DNA from: Pelagophyceae sp. CCMP2097
Taxonomy: Eukaryota > Sar > Pelagophyceae
Length of the DNA: 33,710 nt
Direction of reading: 5' to 3'
Assembly (NCBI GenBank): GCA_026770575.1
Contig: MU657246.1
Coordinates: 29,545 to 63,254, forward strand
Of the stretch, positions 6,975 to 16,306 are shown one piece after another (position 1 is the stretch's first letter; each line of letters opens with the position of its first letter). The notes under the pieces were generated by a model. That model had not been told where the DNA came from. It did not search any database and saw only the letters and a program-made list of their open reading frames with translations. A program made the position numbers and the translations under genes.

Positions 6975-9900
6975 CTAGAGCCATAAGTGCGGCTCGGTGA
7001 GGCAGAGTGGTGGGGTAATAGCTAAAAAAATCAGTGCGAGGCCTCTCGGCGAGGCAAAGGCCACTGTGGAAAGCGGCACGACGAGCCCAAACGAAATAAA
7101 AGATGCTACCGCCGATTGGACGCCGACGACGGTGCCGAAACGCGCGTGACCCCAGAGATGCACCTAATCGACGTGGGTGTATTTTGAAATATGGATATGA
7201 AATATGGATTTGAAATATGGATTTGAAATATGGATTTGAAAGTCTGAAAAGACGTTGAAAAGACCACAAAATACACGCTCACCACTTCGGCAAAGTACCA
7301 CGCGAAGAACGCCACGCGCCCCGCCGCCCATATCAGGTACGACGGCAGATCGGCCCATAACCTATTTGGGGTATTTTCACGGTATTTTGTGGTATTGCGC
7401 GGGGCTGCACGGCGCCGAGGCCCATGGGGGGCTGGCCTTTCCAGCTACGGGTTCGGGTTTGCCCTTCAACCCGCGGGTCGGGTTTGCCGTGCGTTTTGGC
7501 CGACCCGTCTTTGAGTGGGTCTGGCCGTGGCCCGAACCCGACCTCTCCAAGACGGGTTTGGTATCTCGACAAACCCGCGACCCGAGGGTTCGGTACACAT
7601 TGCTCTCCGGACGGGTCCCTCCTATTTGGCGGTCAAGACCTCTGCACGGTCACTTGCTTTGGCCTCTTTGAAGGGCCCTATCAAGCCCCCACGCAGGGTT
7701 CCTTGCTAGAGACGTGTGTTCGGGCCCTTACGGGGTCCCTTCCCCGTTCCTCGCACGGGATGCCATATGATTTGATAGAGGGCCCGTCCGAGCGACGGTT
7801 TGAGGGCCCGTCCAGGGATCATGTCGCAGAGATTCGGGGGCAGGCAGCTGAGTGACCGTCCAAGGGAGGGGCCGCCGTCAAAGCGACGGTCACAAAGGGC
7901 CTGTCTCCGGGACCGTCCAAGGAACTGTCCAAAGGGACCGTCAAAGGGACCGCCCAAGCGGCCATCCGAGGGAGCGTCAGAGGGACCATCCAAGGGATCG
8001 GACGAAGGGACCGTCAATGTCCACGGAACCGTCGCAGAGGGACCGTCCAAGGACCGCCCGAGGGGCCGTCCAAGGAACAGTCCAAAGGAAGTGTCCAACA
8101 CCCCCAATGGACAGTCCGATAGAACTGTCCATAGGAACTGTCCAAAGGACCGCTCAAGGGATGGTCCAAAGGACCGTCGAGGGACCATCCAAGCGACTGT
8201 CCGAGGGACCTTCCAAACTACCGTCATAGCGACCGTCCGAGCGACCGTCCGAGGGCCCGTCCAGGGGACGTCGCACAGAGGCTGCAGTCGAGGGGCCGGC
8301 AGCCGAGTGACCGTCCAAGGGACCGTCGAGAAACCGCCTTCAAAGCGACCGTCACAGATGGCCCGTCGAGGGACCCTCAAAGGAAGTGTCCAAAGGAATT
8401 GTCAAAGGGGCCGCACAAGCGGCCGTCCGAGGGACCGTCAGAGCCTCTCGAGGGGCCGCCTTTAGGCGCCGTTTCGAATGGCCCATCGAAAGAGTCGTCT
8501 CGAGGGGGTCGTCTCGAGGGGCCGTCTCGAGGCACCGTTTCGAATAGCCGCCTCCAGGGGTCATTTCGAGGCACCGCCCCGAGGGGCCGTCTTAAGTCGC
8601 CGTTTCGAGTGGCCGTCTCAAGGGGGCGTCTGGAGGAGCCGTCTCGAGGAGCCGTCTCGAGGGGCCGTCTAAAGGCACCGTCTCGAATGGCCGTCTCCAG
8701 GGGCCGTCTCCAGGGGCCGTCCCGAGGCGCCGTTTCAAATGGCCGTCGAAAGGGTTTGTCTCGAGGGGTCGTCTCGAGAAGCCGGAGATAGGAGCGCTTG
8801 CCCTTCAACCCGCGGGTCGGGTTTGCCGGGTTTGCGCGTTTTGGAAACCCGTCTTTGAGTGGGTCTGGCCGTGGCCCGAACCCGACCTCTCTAAGACGGG
8901 TCGTTTGACAAAGCCACGACCCTTAGGGCTTGGCACAAATTGAGCAACCCGAATACACCGTCGCTGGTCCTGGGCCGTTCGATCTAAAGGGCCTCTCTCG
9001 TGCCGCTATCGATCGGGTTTGCTTCGACGCGGCCTCTTGCGGCCATTTCCAGAGCGTCGATAAAGCTACTAAAATGCAATACAGGACCGTCAACAGAACC
9101 GTCCACCTAGAGAGCCTGCGCAGCGCGTTTGGCGCCTTGTCCAAGAAGGGCCCGATGACGGGGACGCCGAAGAAGATGCCCCAGAAACTTGAGAGGACGT
9201 TGAAAATCAAGTTGAGAACGTTTTGGGTCCTCTTCGAAGCGCCTGATTGCTCCTGTCGGTATTGTAAAACGAGAACGAAGAGCTGCATCGCCGTCAGCAC
9301 CAGTGTCTTGTACAAAATCACGATGAGCATGTGCCGGGATACAAGCCAGAAACGGCCCGACGGGCCGGAAACAGACGCATCAACGTCCACCGAGCAGTCG
9401 GCGCCCGCCGGCGTCCTACGGCCGGTGCGGTGTTTTTCGACCGCTGCGTCGCCGTCGGCAGCGGCGGGCACGGCGGCGGCATCGCACAGCTCGACGGTGC
9501 GGAGGTCGGCCAGCTCGACGTCGCAGAGGTCAGCCTCTGGCACAGCAAGTTCGGCCTCTCGCGAAGCGCAAAGCTCGACGTCCGCGGCGTCGCACAGCTC
9601 CACTCCGCCGGCGTCGGCCTCTTTCGCGCCGAGCGCACCGGCCGGCGGCCACGGGGCAGTCTGTTTCATGTCCAAGTCTTGCTCCTTGGTCTTCCCTTGG
9701 CGCGACTGGTTTGAGACTAATAAAAAGTCGCCTCGTTTCCATTTGCCGCTCGTCAACGATTCGACGCGGTCGCCGACGGCGTATTTCTGCCAGGGTTGGA
9801 TGAAGAGCCACGACACGGCGGCCAGGATCAGCAGCATTCCAGCCATGCCCGAAAACGCGGCCGAAAGCGAGGCCAAAACCGGCACCACGGCCGCGAGGAC

Positions 9901-10725
9901 GGTGAAGACCTGCGGTTGAAAGTTGGGGTTGTGATGGAAATCATCGATCAAGGGCCGGTTTCATTCAGGGGGCCGGAGACAAGGGCCGGAGACAAGGGCC
10001 TTCTCTCCGGCCTCTCGAGGGTCCAACTCCAGCGAGGAGCGCCGGGCCCGTGTAGGACCGGAGAGGACCGGAGAGGGCCCTCGAGAGGCCGGAGAGGAAC
10101 CTTTGCCCGGATCCCCTGGAGCGCCCTTTGCGGAAACATGCCTTTTGCCAAAGAGAGGCCCAAACGTTCAAGGGACGCCGGTCCTCGCGAACGTGCTCAT
10201 GTGATGAAATGCGCCAAACGTGCCGAGGATCTGCCTCGCTCGGGCGGGAAAGAGGTTTGAGATGTGCATGCTTCCAACGTGAACCCCCGGCCCGCCCGCG
10301 GCGAACAAAGCGAAGCCGACGACCTACGCACCGCGTTCCTCGGCAGCGCTTCTTCGCGGCGTCAAGCGTCCCTCGGCGACGCTCGGCGGCGTACGCACGT
10401 AGTTCTTCTGCGCGAAGAGGAGTGCCCCCAACGCCGAGATAAGGCACGAGAGCGCTACTGTCAGCTTCGGACCGTACTTGTCCAGACACACCCCCGCCGG
10501 GAGCCGCGCGGCGAACATGCAGAACCATCCAACAGCGTAAACGAACGCGAGTTTGCCTTCTTGCTCCTTGCACGTGCTTCCGTTATCGCATTCGGATTGG
10601 TAAGCGTTGTCCGCCTTTAGCATCTTCACCAAAGCACTCCACCCAAACACGGCGCCCGAGAACAGCGCCGAGACCACCAGCGCCGAGGACAGGACGGCGG
10701 CGTTGGGGGTGTCCCGCCCGCGCAT
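6975..10725 (-). CDS. SLC43-like major facilitator transporter (five exons)
   Basis: Exons 10399-10725, 10177-10323, 9029-9909, 7283-7361 and 6975-7163 join in phase (phases 0, 0, 2, 0) at GT-AG borders to give about 540 residues, close to the SLC43 length. Exon 1 has TM1 (LFSGAVFGWSALV) and a motif-A-like loop GVCLDKYGPK. Exon 2 matches the SLC43 block FALFAAGGPGVHVGSMHISN followed by LFPARARQILGTFGAF. Exon 3 has several TM segments, a long Cys/Asp-rich loop between the two halves with repeated VELCDA, and FFGVPVIGPFLDK. The last exons give FFAWYFAEV and FGTVVGVQSAVASFISFG, the C-terminal half motif. The family moves large neutral amino acids or related solutes; the substrate is not predictable. 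Intron 4 is 1667 nt and repeat-filled. ATG 10725 was chosen as the first Met before TM1. Confidence 0.83.
7164..7282 (-). repeat. 13-bp tandem repeat inside an intron
   Basis: This 119-nt GT-AG intron (GTGAGC to GATTAG on the minus strand) holds about four copies of ATATGGATTTGAA at 7188-7240. It is AT-rich in a GC-rich neighbourhood. Confidence 0.75.
7461..8942. repeat. Minisatellite block bounded by 142-bp direct repeats, within an intron
   Basis: 7461-7602 and 8800-8942 are clearly related direct repeats. Both start GCCCTTCAACCCGCGGGTCG, contain GAGTGGGTCTGGCCGTGGCC and end near ACATTG/AAATTG. Each is partly self-complementary (CGGGTTTG near the start, CAAACCCG near the end). Between them lie degenerate short tandem units: GGGACCGTCCAA-like (about 7840-8400) and GGGGCCGTCTCGAG-like (about 8440-8790). 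Long ORFs on both strands are products of the repeat. The whole block sits in intron 4 of the MFS gene. Confidence 0.8.
10003..10096. repeat. 19-bp perfect inverted repeat (hairpin) in an intron
   Basis: CTCTCCGGCCTCTCGAGGG at 10003-10021 is the exact reverse complement of 10078-10096, with 56 nt between. Short direct GGAGAGGACC repeats lie in the loop. It lies within MFS intron 2 (9910-10176). Confidence 0.85.
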
Positions 10726-11261
10726 GTCGGCCGGCGCCGGCGGCCCGCGTAGACCTGCGGCGCTATAAGCGATCTCCGAGGGCTGCGAGGATCGGCCGGA
10801 GGGGTGCGAGGATCGGCCGGAGGGGTGTCCTTCGATCCGCCCGCCACGACCCCTGAGAACTCTAGAAGCTTCTCCCAAACTTTGGGGACGCGCCGCGGTA
10901 CCGCACTGGTTCAGATTTGGGTTCCGCACGTATGTATTCCATTCCGGGGCCCCGCGGGGCCGGTGCCGTTTCGCCCTTGTCGCCATAGCGCCCCGACCCG
11001 TCTCTCGAACGTTCCCGAATCTTTCTCGACGGTGGAACTGTCGCGGTGAGCAGGAGTATCTCGAGGCGACGTTCGGAAGATGCCACCGGATCTGCCCGTA
11101 GAGCCCCCCTCGGGTCGACACCTTTCTGCAGGGGCGTCTCGACAAGGGACCTCGGAGGGTCCCTTTCTTCGGCGTCTTTTCAGCGTCTTTTCCAGGGGTC
11201 GCAAAAAATCAGTGGGCTAGATCTACAACATGACACTAGCTATTTTCGGCGTACGCTCCTC
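10726..11261. other. Intergenic upstream of the MFS gene
   Basis: Presumed MFS promoter on the left. It carries a direct repeat GGATCGGCCGGAGGGG (about 10791-10825) and a GGCCCC-GC-GGGGCC hairpin (10948-10961). No gene recognised; the long plus-strand ORF running from 11046 into the next repeat has no family features. Confidence 0.5.
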
Positions 11262-11503
11262 ACCGATCCCCACCGGCGGCTTCGAATGGTGCCGCTCGTA
11301 TACACTTGTAAGCAACCTTCACGAGCGCGGATTTCCCATGGGCTCTGGGGCGCCTGTTGCGAGTCCGGAAGGATGTGCCGTTCCGTTCCAAGTGCGAGGT
11401 TGACTTTCGTGCGAGGTCAAACTACGGTGGCCGCTCTCGACGGATACGCTTCGGGCAATCGACGTCCCTGGGCCCGCCCTCTCCACGACGCGGACGAGGG
11501 CCC
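11262..11503 (+). repeat. Dispersed 240-bp repeat, copy 1 (upstream of kelch copy B)
   Basis: Nearly identical to 14528-14768. Both share CGCTCCTCACCGATCCCCAC, GTGCCGCTCGTATACA, and a GTGCGAGGTTGACTT...GCGAGGTCAAA motif. Each precedes a kelch copy, so it probably belongs to the duplicated unit as 5' flank or promoter. Confidence 0.85.
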
Positions 11504-12041
11504 CATAGGAGCTTGCGTCTCAAGGACGTGTTTTCTTCACGAGTGGAAGGGTGGATCTTACGCAAGCAAGGGCAGGGATGCGCCTAAGGAGCTCTGGCCG
11601 CCTACAGGTCCCCCGCTGCCGAGGCTGTCGGACGAGAAGCTCCGAGCGGACGTTTGCAAAAGTCTCTTAACGATGCCTGGATTTGATCCAACCGTCTGAG
11701 CGCCCGGCCCGGCGGACCTCGGCAGTGCTGAAATGGTAAAAACACCGGGATGCTTCGAAGCGCCTCTCGATGAAACCCCCATAGGCCCTGCTCGCGAGCG
11801 ACCGCCGCGCGCTCGAGGACGACCGCGCGGCCTTTGTCAAAGACAAAGAGGACAAGGTCGCGCGCGACGAAGAGGAAAAGGCGCGCATTAAAGCGGCCGC
11901 GCCGCCGCCCGACGAGCTGGTCAAGCTCAACGTGGGCGGCGCGCGCTTACAGGGCCCCGCAGGGGCCGGGAGCCTATTACTATCTAAACACTATATGGCT
12001 TCCCGGGCTGGCAGTGCCGAGTCGCCTCTCTTTTTCTTTTT

Positions 12042-12330
12042 CTTTTTTCGCCGTTTTTTTTTTTCAGCGATTGTTTTACATTGACGCGAGGCTGTAGATC
12101 GATGGCGTCTAGTACCCTTCAAACCCTTCCGTGCATTTGCGCGTCAAAGGCTCGTTAAGAGGTATTGAGTGAGTGTAGACGTTTTTTATTTTTATTTTCG
12201 CCGTTTTTTTTTTAGGCGATTGTTTTACATTCACGCGAGGCTGTAGAACGATCCCGCGAGGTACCCTACGAACACTCCCGTGCGATTGCGCGTGTATGTC
12301 GGGACAAGAGGTATCGAGTGAGTGTAGACC
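12042..12330. repeat. Two tandem units of about 135 bp
   Basis: Both units begin TTTTCGCCG plus a T-run, then GCGATTGTTTTACATT, ACGCGAGGCTGTAGA, GTACCCT, and end AAGAGGTATYGAGTGAGTG then TAGAC. T-tracts of 9-12 precede each unit. Confidence 0.85.
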
Positions 12331-13148
12331 TCCTTGTGGAACGCCGAAAACTATAAGCTAGCGGCGCAGAGCAGTACAATAGAACACCAAAAATGAAAAA
12401 AAGGTATGTAAGCCGTTTTTGAGCCTATAGACAGGCCCTAGCGCTTGTCCATAGAGTCCAATGAACAACTACGCGCACCCTAAGAAGAGTAGCTGTTTTG
12501 AAAACAACTGCAACAAAAAACGACTGCGCCGTTTGCGACGGCTGCGCCACCAACAACAAAATAAGACAACTGCGCAGTTTGCTGCGGCTACCCACTTGCG
12601 ACGTTGCGCCGTCTACATCGGCTGCGCCGTCAGCAGAGGTAAAAGGAAGCTGCGCTGTTTGCGGTGGATGCGTGAGGCGGCTGCGCCGCCTGAGACGGCT
12701 GAACCGCGAGCAGCGGCAGCAAGAGGCGGCTGCGCAGCAAGCAAAAGCATGAGGAGGCTGCGCCGCCTGCGGCGGCTGCGACGCAAGAAGCGGTAAAAGG
12801 CGGCTGCGCCGACTGCGGCGGCTGCATAAAGCGACTGCGCCGCCAGCGGCAGCTGCATAGGGCGGCTGCGCCACGTGCTGCGGCTGCTCTCAAGCAGCGG
12901 CAAAAGAAGGGTGCGTCTTTAGCATGAGGCGGCTGCGCCGCCTGTCTCGGATGAACTGTGAGCAGCGGCAGCAAAAAGTATCAGTGTCGCATGCGACAGC
13001 TGCGCAGTCTACGGCGGCAGCATGAGGCGGCTGCGCCGCAAGCAGCGGCAAAAGGCGCAGGTGGCCTTAGCTGCGGCGGCAGCATAAGGCGGCTGGGCCG
13101 CCTGCGGCGGCAGCATAAGGGCCCCCGTAGGGGCTATCTCCTAAGGAT

Positions 13149-13164
13149 NNNNNNNNNNNNNNNN
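13149..13164. other. Assembly gap (16 N)
   Basis: Sixteen N characters lie inside the CGGCTGCGC minisatellite near the right end of the kelch B insertion. True length and content are unknown. Confidence 0.99.
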
Positions 13165-14527
13165 AGCAGCGGCAAAAGACGGCTACGCCGCCTGAAACGT
13201 CGCGGGCCGTGCTGACAAAGGTCGAGGACTCGATGCTCGGCCGCATGTTTGGCCGCTGCAACGCGATGCTGCAGGCGGACCCTTTAGATGGGTCCATCTT
13301 CATCGACCGCGACGGCGAGCGGTTCCGACTGATTCTCGATTTCCTCCGCGACCTCGACGGCTCGCACACGCAGAGGGCGATCCGCGCATTAACCGAGGCC
13401 GCGCAAGAATCCATGACGAAGGAGCTGGACTTCTTTGGCCTTGAGGTTTCCGTGTTCGGTTTGCGCCCGTGGACCAACGGCGCGACGTTCCGGTCAGGGC
13501 CGGAGATGCGCGTTGCACGTGAATGGTGCGATGCCGTGGGTACTGGAGGGCGCGTCGTCGTGTTCGGTGGTCTTTTGGACGGGTCTGCTTCAGACTCGAC
13601 GGAAGTGCTCGACACGCGGACGATGGCCTTAATGGCCGGCCCGGACATGCTCACGGCGCGGTATAGCCACGCAGCCGTCCGTATCGACGGAAATCGTGTG
13701 CTGGTGGTGGGTGGTGTGGACGAAGATGGTGATGAATTGAACACAACGAAAATCTTCCACCTCTCAACACTCACGTTCACGTCGGGACCGAACATGCAGA
13801 CGGCACGATCCTTTTGTGCCGCCGTCGCACTCGACGCTCGCAGGATCCTCGTCGTTGGCGGCCACGATGGCAGGTCTTGCTTGTCGACTACCGAGATTTT
13901 CAGTCTGGACACGATGGCCTTCACGCCGGGGCCCGTCATGGCCGCACCACGCGAAGGGTGCGCGGCCGTTGCGCTCGACGAGCACCGCATCATGGTGGCC
14001 GGTGGCTGTTCAGTTTCAGACAGTTTGATCACGACGGTGGTCCTCGATATCCGGACTATGGCGTTCACGCCCGGTCCGGCGATGGGCTCGGTGCGCTGTT
14101 TCTGCGCGGCCGTGCAAGTCGATGTTGAACACGTCCTCGTCATCGGCGGGGAGGACTCGTCATCCACGACCTTGGCCTCGACGGAGCTCCTCGATGTGGC
14201 GACAATGGAGTTCGAGCCTGGGCCGGCCATGCCGACTGGGCGCAGCAGCATCACAGCCGTTCGCATCGACGCTGCGGAGGAAGGACCGAGGATCCTCGTG
14301 CTCGGGGGCGGTGAATCGACGACTGAGGTGCTCGCCGTCGACGCTTTTACGGGCGTGCGAGCGATGCGCCCCCGGCGGTGAATTGCACGAGATCTATGCG
14401 GCGCTAGCGTTCCGGTGCCATGCGCAGCGAACCACGTCGAACAAGCCGCAATAAAAACGTCGCCGACGACGCGGCCATGACGCCGACGATGCCGCCACCG
14501 CCACGACGCATTACCTTCCCTCCCGTA

Positions 14528-14768
14528 CGCTCCTCACCGATCCCCACCGGCGGCTTCGAATGGTGCCGCTCGTATACAATCGTAAGTAACCTTCGCGAGC
14601 GCGGATTCCCCCATGGGCTCCGGGGGCGCCTGTTGCGAGGCCGCGGGGATGTGTCGTCCAAAGTGCGAGGTTGACTTCCATGCGAGGTCAAAATACAGCG
14701 GCCGCTCTCGACGGATGCGGTTCGGGCAGCGACGTCCCGGGGCCCGCCCTCTTCACGACGCGGGCGAG
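14528..14768 (+). repeat. Dispersed 240-bp repeat, copy 2 (upstream of kelch copy C)
   Basis: Matches 11262-11503 over its whole length with scattered substitutions. It ends in the CTCTTCACGACGCGGGCGAGG region about 45 bp before the kelch C remnant. It contains a good donor-like CGTAAGTAACC that the other copy has as GTAAGCAACC. Confidence 0.85.
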
Positions 14769-14784
14769 GATACAATTGTACTAC

Positions 14785-14801
14785 GGCTCCCTTCGGGAGC
14801 C
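14785..14801. repeat. GC-rich short hairpin
   Basis: GGCTCCC-TTC-GGGAGCC, a 7-bp perfect stem with a 3-nt loop, sits just before the point where homology to the kelch family begins in copy C. Confidence 0.7.
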
Positions 14802-14812
14802 TGGAATACGCG

Positions 14813-15896
14813 ATGGGCGCTGGACCTTTATATTGTGCTGCTGTGGCTGCTGGAGGACGCGTCGTTGTCTTCGGTGGTCTTTTGGACGGGACTCCTTTAA
14901 ACACGACAGAACTGCTCGACACGCAGACGATGGCGTTTACAGCCGGGCCGAACATGCTCACGGGGCGGTCGAGATGCGCGGCCGTCCAGATAGATTGAGA
15001 TTCTACGGACCAAACCGCGAGGTCCCTTCTATGAGAATGAGGTAGCCGCTATAAACCCCGAAGGGCCTAGGCGTCTTCGGCACAGACTCGGGACTTGGGC
15101 TGACAATCTGCGACGTAAAATGAGAATCTGCGACGAAAGGGCTGACAATTTGAGTTTGGGAGGTCGTAGAAGCCGCAATGTCCCGATCGACGCGGACTGC
15201 GTGCTTCTGGTGGGTGGCTACAATGGTGCTACGTTAAACACGACGGAGACGGAGATTCTCCATCTCTCGACGGAGATCCTCCATCTCTCGACGCTCACGT
15301 TCACACCGGGGCCGGATTTGCAATCGGCACGATGCTGGTGCGCCGCCGTCTCGCTCGACGCTCGCAGGATCCTCGTCGTCGGCGGTTACGATGGTGAGTC
15401 TCGAGTGTCAACTACCGAGATTTTCAGCCTTGACACGATGGCCTTTGCGTCGGGGCCCGCCATGGCCGCTCCACGCAGCGGATGCGCGGCCGTCGCGCTC
15501 GACGAGCGCCGCATCATGGTGGCCGGTGGTTTTTCGGATTCAGGACTCGTTTCGACGACGACGGAGATCCTCGACATTCGGACCATGTCGTTTGCGCCCG
15601 GCCCATCGATGGGTTCGGCACGCTCTTACTTCGCGGCTGTGCCCGTCGATGCTCGACACGTTCTCATCATCGGCGGGATGGATTCGGCACACATAATAGC
15701 AACGACCGAGCTCCTCGACGTGGCGACGATGGAGTTTTCGCCCGGGCCGACCATGCCGAATTCGGTCTTTGGTGCCGTAGCCGTTCGGCTCGACGCCGCA
15801 GAGGGAGCACCGCGCATCCTCGTGGTCGGGGGCGTTGGATCGACGACGGCGGTGCTCGCCGTCGATGCTCAAACGGGCGCGCGCCGCCGGCAGTGA
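14813..15896 (+). pseudogene. Kelch protein, copy C (BTB lost, interrupted)
   Basis: Homology begins inside kelch blade 1 (GRVVVFGGLLDGTPLNTTELLD); the leader and the whole BTB domain are missing. Reading stops at TGA 14996-14998, where about 0.17 kb of foreign sequence enters blade 2. Kelch coding resumes near 15187 with DADCVLLVGGYNGATLNTTE. It carries an in-frame duplication of the EILHLST unit, then stays open through four further blades (ILVVGGYDGES, IMVAGGFSDSG, VLIIGGMDSAH, ILVVGGVGST) to TGA 15894-15896. Sequence identity to copy B is high in the propeller, so duplication is recent relative to the damage. It could still make a propeller-only protein if an upstream start is used, but this is unproven. 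Confidence 0.75.
14999..15186. mobile_element. Small insertion in kelch copy C with near-terminal inverted repeats
   Basis: TTCTACGGACC (15001-15011) and GGTCGTAGAA (15162-15171) are inverted repeats with one base missing. The flanks carry an imperfect duplication of the kelch target (GCCGTCCAGATAGA on the left, GTCCCGATCGA on the right). It is compatible with a MITE-like element, but decayed. Confidence 0.5.
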
Positions 15897-16306
15897 CGCG
15901 CACGAGATCTCGACGGTGCCGGTGGTGCCATGCGCGATGGACCACTTCGAGCAGCCCGCGAGGAGGCGCCCTCCCTCGCCGAAAGATGCCGCCGCGCCGC
16001 CGCCAAGACGCACGACACTCGCTCTCCTATGTCCTCACTGACCCCACGGGCAAATCCGAAGGGTGCCGCTCACAAGCATACTTCACGGGCGTGGCCTTGC
16101 CATGGGGGCAGAGGGACCTCGGTCGCGCGCAGTCTGTCGCGCGCGCGGCGCATTCAAGTGCGGGGTACAAACTCAGAGTGCGAGGTCAAACTCAGAGTGC
16201 GAGGTCAAACAGGTTTTTCGACCGTGACGTACGGCGCCGGCGTGACTCGAGACTCGAGAGTTCTTGAAGTTCGAGGCGCCCGCGCGTCTTCGGAGCGCGG
16301 CGGCGC
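15897..16306. other. Intergenic with a 19-bp tandem duplication
   Basis: ACTCAGAGTGCGAGGTCAA occurs twice in a row at 16171-16208. Its GTGCGAGGTCAAA core is also in the two dispersed repeats near 11.4 and 14.7 kb. This is the presumed promoter region of the TraB gene. Confidence 0.6.

Larger units (their letters stand above)
11949..13193. mobile_element. 1.2-kb insertion in the BTB domain of kelch copy B
   Basis: Homology to copy A stops at GCGCGCTT (11948) and resumes at GAAACG (13194). The insert begins with a GGCCCC-GCA-GGGGCC hairpin (11953-11967) and has a similar GCCCC-CGTA-GGGGC hairpin at 13121-13134. It then holds two related units of about 135 bp (12042-12180 and 12196-12330) and a degenerate CGGCTGCGCCGCC minisatellite (about 12500-13200). 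No transposase and no clear target duplication is visible. The element class is unknown. Confidence 0.6.
11717..14381 (+). pseudogene. BTB-kelch protein, copy B, split by a 1.2-kb insertion
   Basis: A remnant of exon 1 ends ...AEM at 11735. A 49-nt GT-AG intron (11736-11784) sits at the same place as in copy A. Exon 2 (11785-11948) encodes the coiled-coil linker (ALEDDRAAFVKDKEDK) and the first BTB strand, VKLNVGGAR. Foreign sequence interrupts it there, and homology resumes at 13194 with ETSRAVLTKVEDSMLG. The rest, to TGA 14379-14381, is open: the BTB core that copy A lost (FRLILDFLRDLDGSH), then six kelch blades (VVVFGGLLDGS, VLVVGGVDEDGD, ILVVGGHDGRS, IMVAGGCSV, VLVIGGEDSSS, ILVLGGGES). 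This is the best-kept propeller of the three. The insertion might be spliced using AAC|GTGGGC and AAAAG|ACGGCT, which keeps frame but deletes VGGARF; otherwise the copy is dead or internally initiated. Confidence 0.78.

Noticed and set aside
7188..7240. CRISPR-like short repeats
   Set aside because: 13-bp direct tandem units without spacers, inside a eukaryotic intron.
7706..8465. Long ORFs on both strands (about 220 codons)
   Set aside because: Products of the GGGACCGTCC-type minisatellite inside the MFS intron; repetitive, no homologous fold.
8923..9951. Separate 342-codon membrane-protein gene
   Set aside because: Starts with TTG just beyond a clean CGCAG acceptor and fits as exon 3 of the SLC43-like gene.
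11046..11699. 217-codon plus-strand ORF
   Set aside because: Runs across the dispersed 240-bp repeat; the homologous repeat at 14.5 kb does not keep this frame.
12425..13215. Several 80-150-codon ORFs rich in Arg/Ala/Cys
   Set aside because: All six frames of the CGGCTGCGCCGCC minisatellite stay open; no coding evidence.
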